NCBI GenBank assembly: GCA_030148225.1
Contig: JASBTX010000034.1
Location: forward strand, 62,001-126,000
Reading direction: 5' to 3'
DNA from: Paracoccaceae bacterium
Lineage (GTDB): Bacteria; Pseudomonadota; Alphaproteobacteria; Rhodobacterales; Rhodobacteraceae
DNA: 64,000 bases
Position 1 is the first letter of the stretch; each line of letters starts with the position of its first letter. The notes under the pieces are model-generated. The model worked only from the letters and a program-made list of their open reading frames with translations. It was not told the DNA's origin and searched no databases. Positions 53,509 through 64,000 of the stretch are shown one piece after another. The position numbers and the translations under genes are program-made.

Positions 53509-54357
53509 TCATGCGTCCTGACGAACGGTCTGGCGTTGTTTGCCCAGCCCTTCGATGGTCAGTTCCATCACGTCGCCCACTTTCAGGAAAACAGGCTCGG
53601 GTTTCATGCCCAGCCCGACACCCGGCGGTGTGCCCGTGGAAATCACGTCGCCCGGATGCAGGGTGAAAAGCTGCGACAGATGCGCGATGATCTGGGCCAC
53701 GGAAAAGATCATGGTGGCGGTGTTGCCGGTCTGGCGCCGCTCACCGTTCACATCCAGCGCCATGGCAAGGTTCTGCGGGTCCGCAACCTCGTCCCGCGTG
53801 ACCAGCCATGGGCCGGTCGGGCCGAACGTGTCGCAGGATTTGCCCTTGGTCCACTGACCGGTCAGATTGGCCTGAAAGTGCCGTTCGGAAACGTCATTGA
53901 CGATGCAATAGCCCGCGACGTGGTCCAGTGCATCCTCTTCGCTGACATATTTGGCGGTTTTGCCGATGACCACGCCCAGCTCGATCTCCCAGTCGGTCTT
54001 GACCGAACCGCGTGGCATGACCACGTCGTCATCCGGGCCGACAATGGCCGAATTCGCCTTGAAGAACAGGATCGGATGCGCGGGGATCTTCGCCCCGGTT
54101 TCTGCCGCGTGGTCCGAGTAGTTCAGCCCGATGCAGAGAAACTTGCCGATTTCACCAACGCAGGGCCCCATGCGCGGATTGCCGTCGACCAATGGCAGGT
54201 CAGCCGGGTTCAGCGCGCGCAGCCGGTCCAGATCGCCGTCACCCAGCATGTCACCGGTGATGTCGGATACATGGCCCGAGAGATCGCGCAAATTACCGTC
54301 ACCATCCAGCAGCCCCGGTTTTTCAGAGCCCGAGGCCCCGTAACGGACGAGTTTCAT
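53509..54357 (-). CDS. Fumarylacetoacetate hydrolase (FAH) family protein
   Basis: 282 residues. CIGLNYSDHAAETG, KTDWEIELGVVIGK with the metal Glu/Asp residues and VNDVSERHFQ match FAH enzymes such as 2,4-diketo-3-deoxy-L-fuconate hydrolase. That reaction splits a diketo sugar acid into pyruvate and a smaller acid, which suits the dehydratase and SDR genes upstream. ATG at 54357 is preferred; the dehydratase stop lies 12 bases upstream. Confidence 0.85.
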   Translation of the reverse strand: MKLVRYGASGSEKPGLLDGDGNLRDLSGHVSDITGDMLGDGDLDRLRALNPADLPLVDGNPRMGPCVGEIGKFLCIGLNYSDHAAETGAKIPAHPILFFKANSAIVGPDDDVVMPRGSVKTDWEIELGVVIGKTAKYVSEEDALDHVAGYCIVNDVSERHFQANLTGQWTKGKSCDTFGPTGPWLVTRDEVADPQNLAMALDVNGERRQTGNTATMIFSVAQIIAHLSQLFTLHPGDVISTGTPPGVGLGMKPEPVFLKVGDVMELTIEGLGKQRQTVRQDA

Positions 54358-54368
54358 GTGTCTTCTCC

Positions 54369-57064
<2,696 letters not shown>

Positions 57065-57102
57065 CTAGGGTTGCGATCAGGCAGAGCAGAGAGGTACCGG
57101 CG

Positions 57103-58077
57103 ATGACACAGGTTCTGATTTTGGGCGGGGGCGGCATGGTGGGCCAGAAACTGGCGCACCGGCTGAACGATACCGGTCTGGGTCACGGCGACAGGCCCGA
57201 GCTGACGCTTTTTGACATGGCCTTTCCAAAGGTGGGCGCGGCGGGAAAGGAAATCACCGGTTCGGTCAATGATCCGGGCGTTTTCGACCGCTTGCTCTCG
57301 ACGCAGCCTGATCTGATCTATCACCTCGCCACCATACCCTCGGGCGGGGCCGAGGCGGATTTCGACGCAGGCTGGTCGGTAAACGCGACCGCATTCTGGG
57401 AATTCCTGTCGGCGCTGAAAACCGCGCATGAGGCCAGCGGCGGCAATTATCGCCCGCGTGTGATCTTTACCTCATCCATCGCGGTTTTTGGCCCGCCCTA
57501 TCCCGACCGGATCGGTGACGCGTTTCTGATGGCGCCGCAAACGAGCTATGGCGCGCAAAAGGCCGTGTCCGAACTGATGTTGGCTGATTTCAGCCGCAAG
57601 GGGTTCATTGACGGGATGGCGTTGCGGCTGCCGACGATCTGCGTACGCCCGGGCAAGCCCAACCTCGCGGCATCCTCGTTTTTCTCGGGCATCATCCGCG
57701 AGCCGCTGAATGGTCAGCCGGCGGTTCTGCCGGTCAGTGACAGCGTGCGCCACTGGCATGCATCGCCCCGCAGTGCGGCCCGGTTCCTGACCCACGCGGC
57801 GGGTATCGATACCGCCCGGCTGAACGGGCGGCTGGCGCTGAATCTGCCCGGGGTCAGTTGTACCGTGGCCGAACAGATCGAGGCGCTGCGCAACGTGGCG
57901 GGACAGGGTGCGGTTGATCTGATCCGGTTTGAGCCGGATGCGACGATCGCGGAAATCGTTCAGGGTTGGCCGCGCGACTTTGATCCGGCGCGTGCCCGCG
58001 ACCTTGGCTTTGAGGCCGACGCCGATTTTGATGAGATCATTCGGATTTATATCGAGGATGATCTGAACAGGCGTTAG
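57103..58077 (+). CDS. denD: D-erythronate dehydrogenase-like NAD-dependent epimerase/dehydratase
   Basis: 324 residues. GGGGMVGQKLA binds NAD; TSSIAVFG and SYGAQKAVSELML carry the Ser and Tyr-x3-Lys of the extended SDR fold. The overall sequence, including YHLATIPSGGAEADFDAGW and SVRHWHASPRSAARF, matches DenD-type enzymes, which oxidise D-erythronate at C2. The other erythronate genes (denK and isomerases) are not seen here. Divergent from the sugar-acid operon. Confidence 0.85.
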   Translation: MTQVLILGGGGMVGQKLAHRLNDTGLGHGDRPELTLFDMAFPKVGAAGKEITGSVNDPGVFDRLLSTQPDLIYHLATIPSGGAEADFDAGWSVNATAFWEFLSALKTAHEASGGNYRPRVIFTSSIAVFGPPYPDRIGDAFLMAPQTSYGAQKAVSELMLADFSRKGFIDGMALRLPTICVRPGKPNLAASSFFSGIIREPLNGQPAVLPVSDSVRHWHASPRSAARFLTHAAGIDTARLNGRLALNLPGVSCTVAEQIEALRNVAGQGAVDLIRFEPDATIAEIVQGWPRDFDPARARDLGFEADADFDEIIRIYIEDDLNRR

Positions 58078-58098
58078 TTGATTTGGCCGTCGCGCTGC

Positions 58099-58719
58099 TC
58101 AGACCTGATCCAGCACCATATCGGCACTGACCGAGCCTTCGCTCACCAGCCGGGCGTTGGCCATGTCATTGCCGTCGGCGCGCAATTCGGCGGCGACCGG
58201 ATCAAGCCCATGGGTCAGCCAGCGGTCGATCGAGCGTTGGCGCAGGATGTCCATCGGCACGTTCAGCCAGACCGTCACGTCCCAGAACGCATGCAGGTCG
58301 CGCCAGCCGGGGGCATCGAGCAACAGATAATTGCCCTCGATGATCACGGTGCCGCAGTCCGGCCCGATCTCGACAGCACCGGCAATGGCACAGTCGCGCG
58401 CGCGGTCAAATACCGGGCAGATCACCGCCGCCTCTGACGCCAGCCTGCCGATCAGTGCCGAAAATCCGGCCACGTCAAATGTCTCGGGCGCGCCTTTCCG
58501 CGCGATCAGCCCGCGCGCGTCCAGCAGGCGGTTGTCCAGATGAAACCCGTCCATGGCGACGGCCTCTGCCCGCGAACCGGCCTTGGTCATCGCGGTTGCG
58601 ATCTTTTCGGCAAGGGTGCTCTTGCCGCTGGCGGGCGGCCCGGCCAGCGCCACAAGGCGGCGGCGACCCTTTCGGGGTGCGGTGCTGATCTTTGCCGCGA
58701 TGCGCCCGGGATCGGTCAT
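58099..58719 (-). CDS. P-loop kinase, uridine/pantothenate kinase-like
   Basis: 206 residues. Walker A is GPPASGKST, with MDGFHLDN, VIIEGNYLLL and RSIDRWLTHG as further blocks of the nucleoside/pantothenate kinase-like branch. It phosphorylates a small substrate that may be a nucleoside or sugar. Overlaps the DDAH gene by 4 bp. Confidence 0.8.
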   Translation of the reverse strand: MTDPGRIAAKISTAPRKGRRRLVALAGPPASGKSTLAEKIATAMTKAGSRAEAVAMDGFHLDNRLLDARGLIARKGAPETFDVAGFSALIGRLASEAAVICPVFDRARDCAIAGAVEIGPDCGTVIIEGNYLLLDAPGWRDLHAFWDVTVWLNVPMDILRQRSIDRWLTHGLDPVAAELRADGNDMANARLVSEGSVSADMVLDQV

Positions 58720-59561
58720 TCCTGTCTGTCGCTCCGCCCCAGCGGACGGAACCTGAGCGACAGGCAGGACATGCCACCATCCAGCAGCGCCGCCTCGGAA
58801 TTGCCAATCTCGCGCAGGTCATACCCGGCATCGGCGAGCCGCGCGCGCGTGCCCGGAAATCCGGCAGGCATCAGCACCAGGTCATTGAAGCGGATCGTGT
58901 TGGCCGCCGCCTCTTCGCCCTCTGCTGTCAGGATCACGTCATAGCCCGCAAAGCAGCCGGTCGCAGCAAGGCGCGGGGTGGAAAGGATGGTATCATCATC
59001 CAAAAGAGAGCAATCGGTCTTGAAATGCAGCACATCGGGCGGTGTCGCGACCTCGCGCAGCGCGTAGCCCCAGGGTGCGATCAACCGGCCAAGCTCGGCG
59101 ATACCCGCGGCATCTGTCCGCGCCGATCTGCCGACCAGCACCTCGCGCCCGGTCACCAGAACATCACCGCCCTCGATAAAACCCGGGCCCGTGACCGTCA
59201 GCACATTGTCGTAGAACTGTTCCAGTACCGGCGCCATCGCCGCAGCCTCACCCAGGCGGCTGGGGGCACCGGGGCGCATCACCACCGCCCCCTCGGGTAA
59301 GAGGAGCGCCGCATCCTCGACAAACACGGAATCGGGATACTCCTCCAGCGGGTCCAGCACGGTCACCTCGGCACCTGTTTCGCGCAGTACGGCAACGTAA
59401 TCGGCGTGGTGCTGGCGGAACCGTGCCAGATCGGGCGCCCCGGCATCCACCGCGCGCAAGCCGCGCGTAATCGTCCCGGACGGCAGGCGGGTGATGGCAT
59501 GGCTGAACCCATGGGATCGCGGAAAGGCATCAAACGGGCGCGGGGTATTCTGATGTGTCAT
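58716..59561 (-). CDS. Dimethylarginine dimethylaminohydrolase (DDAH)-like amidinohydrolase
   Basis: 281 residues. SVFVEDAALLL, FIEGGDVL, LHFKTDCSLL with the catalytic His and GGMSCLSLRF with the nucleophilic Cys are the DDAH/arginine-deiminase-fold motifs. It would hydrolyse methylated arginine to citrulline and an amine. Coupled by 4 bp to the kinase and to the desaturase genes, an unusual set. Confidence 0.85.
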   Translation of the reverse strand: MTHQNTPRPFDAFPRSHGFSHAITRLPSGTITRGLRAVDAGAPDLARFRQHHADYVAVLRETGAEVTVLDPLEEYPDSVFVEDAALLLPEGAVVMRPGAPSRLGEAAAMAPVLEQFYDNVLTVTGPGFIEGGDVLVTGREVLVGRSARTDAAGIAELGRLIAPWGYALREVATPPDVLHFKTDCSLLDDDTILSTPRLAATGCFAGYDVILTAEGEEAAANTIRFNDLVLMPAGFPGTRARLADAGYDLREIGNSEAALLDGGMSCLSLRFRPLGRSDRQE

Positions 59562-60487
59562 CGTGGGCTTTGGCTCAGGCTTTTCTGATAGGCGCGGGTA
59601 AAGCGGGCATAGCCGTTTTCGGTGACCCGCAGGTGTTGACGCGCCATTTCATGCAGTTCGGGCAGGCGATGAAACGGCACGGTGGGAAAGGCATGATGCT
59701 CGGCGTGATAAGGCATGTTCCATGCCAGACGGCGGATCATCCGGTTGGTAAATGTCGTGCGGGTATTTTCGAACATGTTGGCGACCTGCGGACAGCGCCC
59801 ATGCTCGGCCAGCAGATAAAGCCTGAGAAACGGCTGCCCCAGCAGGACGGGAATGACCCAGACAAAAAGCAACGCCGTCGAACCCGCCGCCAGCGACAGC
59901 GCCGCTAGGGCCCCGTAGACCGCTAGCATCACACGTGCCTCGTTCCTGATACGGCCACGCGCCTTTGACGGCACAAACGGTTCATCCCCCTGCCCCCGCG
60001 CATTGCGCAAGAGCACACCCAGCTGAAAGCGCCAGACCGGCAGACCCGAGATATGTGCGACGTATTCACGCCATGTCCGGGGGCGTGGCGATGCCAGTTC
60101 CGGATCATGCGACGGGTCCTGCGTGTGGCGGTGGTGGGCAAGGTGGAAATAGCGGAACCAGACCGGCGCGAGAAATACCAGGAAGCCGCAGATATACCCC
60201 ACCGCAATGTTCAGCCACCCGGTGCGAAAGGGTGTCATATGCACCGTTTCATGCAGAAGCGTGAAGAGGAAAATGATCAGGATCCCCTGCACCAGCATGA
60301 GCACCAGCAGCAAGAGCGGCCATCCCGGCGGGCTGATCAGGATCAGACCACCCGTCAGCAGGATGGCCCCCCAATGCAGCGCCAGCGCCGTCAGACCGGC
60401 GGCGTCAGATCGCGCGGTCAGGTGCTGGCGGTCCCCGGCGCTCAGGCCCGAGACGAAATCGCGGTGATCGGTGGACTGTATCGTCAT
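59558..60487 (-). CDS. Fatty-acid desaturase family membrane protein
   Basis: 309 residues with four or more helices and the three His boxes HETVH, HLAHHRH and HAEHH, eight His for a di-iron centre. It desaturates or hydroxylates a lipid or carotenoid-type substrate. The ATG at 60487 is preferred to one at 60520. Its 3' end overlaps the DDAH start by 4 bp. Confidence 0.85.
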   Translation of the reverse strand: MTIQSTDHRDFVSGLSAGDRQHLTARSDAAGLTALALHWGAILLTGGLILISPPGWPLLLLVLMLVQGILIIFLFTLLHETVHMTPFRTGWLNIAVGYICGFLVFLAPVWFRYFHLAHHRHTQDPSHDPELASPRPRTWREYVAHISGLPVWRFQLGVLLRNARGQGDEPFVPSKARGRIRNEARVMLAVYGALAALSLAAGSTALLFVWVIPVLLGQPFLRLYLLAEHGRCPQVANMFENTRTTFTNRMIRRLAWNMPYHAEHHAFPTVPFHRLPELHEMARQHLRVTENGYARFTRAYQKSLSQSPR

Positions 60488-60538
60488 GTCACGCCCGGCA
60501 TACGACAATCCCGATCGCATTGAAAATCCCGATTGCGT

Positions 60539-61432
60539 TCACGCGTCGCCGGTCGTGCCCTGCCCAAGGATATGACGAAAGACACCGGCAATTTCCCTGA
60601 GCTGATCGGCGGCGGGGTTGCTCTTGCGCCAGACAAGGCCGATAGAGCGTTTCGGCCGGGGTGCAGCCAGACGCGTGATCGCGACATCGGCAAGCCGGGT
60701 TTCGACCGGCACGGCCATTTCCGGGATCAGCGTCACGCCGATCCCCGCATCGACCATCTGCACCAGTGTCGAGAGCGAATTGCCCTCCATCAGATCGCCC
60801 GAGGGATCGGGCCCCAGATGGCAGACCGCCAGCGCCTGATCGCGGAAACAGTGCCCTTCTTCCAGCAGCAGAAGGCGCATTTCGGCCAGGTTATCGGTGC
60901 CGGGTGCCGGTAATCCGGCCTGATCGGCGTGACGGACCAGCAGGAACTCTTCCTGCAAAAGCGCCACAGCTTCCAGCGTCGGGTCCTGCACCGGCAGCGC
61001 CAGCACCGCCACGTCCAGATTGCCGTCGGTCAGTTCGCCTGTCAGCTTGTGCGTCATGGCTTCGCGGGGGCGGATTTCCATCTCGGGATAGCGCGCCGCC
61101 AGCCCACGGATCAGCCGGGGCAGCAGATAGGGAGCCACCGTCGGGATCACCCCGATCCTGAGCCGACCGCCCATCGGCCCCTGCGTGGCGCGCGCCAGCG
61201 CATCCAGATCATCGACAGAGCGCAAAATGTCACCCGCCCGCGTCGCGATTTCGCGGCCGAGGGCCGTCAGATGTATCTGTTTGCCGCCCCGCTCGACCAG
61301 TTGCGCACCCAGAATATCCTCAAACTCCTTGATCTGCAGCGACAGCGCAGGCTGCGAGATTGCGCAGGCCTCGGCGGCCTGTCCGAAATGGCCTTTTCGC
61401 GCCAGCGCATCGAAATATCTGAGATGTTTCAT
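60539..61432 (-). CDS. oxyR: Peroxide sensor OxyR (LysR family)
   Basis: 297 residues. HTH in AAEACAISQPALSLQIKEFE; the redox pair is in EGHCFRDQALAVC, two Cys eight residues apart as in OxyR C199/C208. On oxidation it forms a disulfide and activates peroxide defence genes. Divergent from katG, its usual target. ATG at 61432, with another five codons upstream at 61447. Confidence 0.92.
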   Translation of the reverse strand: MKHLRYFDALARKGHFGQAAEACAISQPALSLQIKEFEDILGAQLVERGGKQIHLTALGREIATRAGDILRSVDDLDALARATQGPMGGRLRIGVIPTVAPYLLPRLIRGLAARYPEMEIRPREAMTHKLTGELTDGNLDVAVLALPVQDPTLEAVALLQEEFLLVRHADQAGLPAPGTDNLAEMRLLLLEEGHCFRDQALAVCHLGPDPSGDLMEGNSLSTLVQMVDAGIGVTLIPEMAVPVETRLADVAITRLAAPRPKRSIGLVWRKSNPAADQLREIAGVFRHILGQGTTGDA

Positions 61433-61447
61433 GGAAATTCTGTTCAT

Positions 61448-63798
<2,351 letters not shown>

Positions 63799-63825
63799 AT
63801 TCGATCGAAACCGCCCAAGGAACGG

Positions 63826-63852
63826 AAAGCCCGCCGGGAACGGCGGGCTTTT
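63826..63852 (+). terminator. Rho-independent terminator of katG
   Basis: AAAGCCCGCC (63826-63835), loop GGGAAC, GGCGGGCTTTT (63842-63852). Confidence 0.9.
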
Positions 63853-63875
63853 CTTCGTGTGAACGATAGCTGGGC

Positions 63876-64000
63876 TCAGGGCGACGGGATGACGTAATCG
63901 GGTGAAATCCCGGCCAATTCCATTCCCTTTTCAAAGTCCGCCTGGGCGAAGAAGCCGTGGTCGGTCACCAGAATGGCGCCTATCCCGGCCGCCAGCCCGC
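63876..64000 (-). CDS. C-terminal end of an unidentified gene
   Basis: Only the last 41 codons are in the window, with stop TGA at 63878-63876; the start lies beyond base 64000. The fragment contains GIGAILVTDHGFFAQADF and ends DYVIPSP. Codon use matches the neighbourhood. The piece is too short to assign a family. Convergent with katG. Confidence 0.6.
   Translation of the reverse strand, partial: GLAAGIGAILVTDHGFFAQADFEKGMELAGISPDYVIPSP

Overview
The window looks like the chromosome (or a large chromosome-like replicon) of an alphaproteobacterium of the Rhodobacteraceae / Roseobacter type. The signs are a high G+C content, strong use of GCC/GGC/CCC codons, dense gene packing with many ATGA stop/start overlaps, TTGAT-N4-ATCAA FnrL-type boxes, and gene families typical of that group (DUF3179, PhnDCE-like transporter with an MntR-type regulator, D-erythronate dehydrogenase). 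I see no rRNA, tRNA, transposase or CRISPR array.

Layout. 0-5.5 kb: end of a fused epimerase/sugar-transferase gene, two coupled SDR dehydrogenases, a Tat-exported intradiol dioxygenase-like protein, a sterol-desaturase-family hydroxylase and a GSCFA protein of lower G+C. 5.9-7.8 kb: membrane protein, small lipoprotein, first L,D-transpeptidase. 8-31 kb: a copper-handling island with CDF transporter, CueR, CopA, CopZ, two cytochromes c with a DsbA/ScsC-like protein, ScsB/DsbD-like reductase, a two-component system with a Met-rich sensor loop, a Met-rich EF-hand protein, and a long operon headed by a second copper P-type ATPase that runs through several poorly known membrane genes, a rhodanese, a frameshifted amino-acid permease and Lgt. 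A second L,D-transpeptidase faces it. 31-36 kb: MntR-type regulator, divergent di-heme peroxidase and a PhnD/C/E-like ABC transporter. 36-41 kb: DUF3179 protein, third L,D-transpeptidase, two thioredoxin-fold proteins, a multicopper oxidase with a Cys/His-rich small protein, and a cytochrome c pair behind an FnrL box. 41-49 kb: amidinotransferase, a MerR/CDF divergent pair, several regulators, and a PepSY / cytochrome b561 / membrane-bound LuxR-type trio. 49-58 kb: haloalkane-dehalogenase-like enzyme and sugar-acid catabolism (MR/MLE enzyme, FAH hydrolase, IlvD/Edd dehydratase, SDR, DenD). 58-64 kb: P-loop kinase, DDAH, fatty-acid desaturase, OxyR, KatG, and the 3' end of one more gene.

The main find is a local CueR regulon. 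Five promoters with the MerR-family geometry (TTGACC, 19-nt spacer with a TTCC...GGAA-like dyad, then a -10) stand before copA, copZ, the cytochrome c/DsbA operon, the second P-type ATPase operon and an L,D-transpeptidase. If they are real, one copper signal switches on efflux, chaperoning, periplasmic redox repair and also envelope maturation (an extra Lgt at the operon end and a cell-wall cross-linker). The last part is the least described and deserves follow-up.
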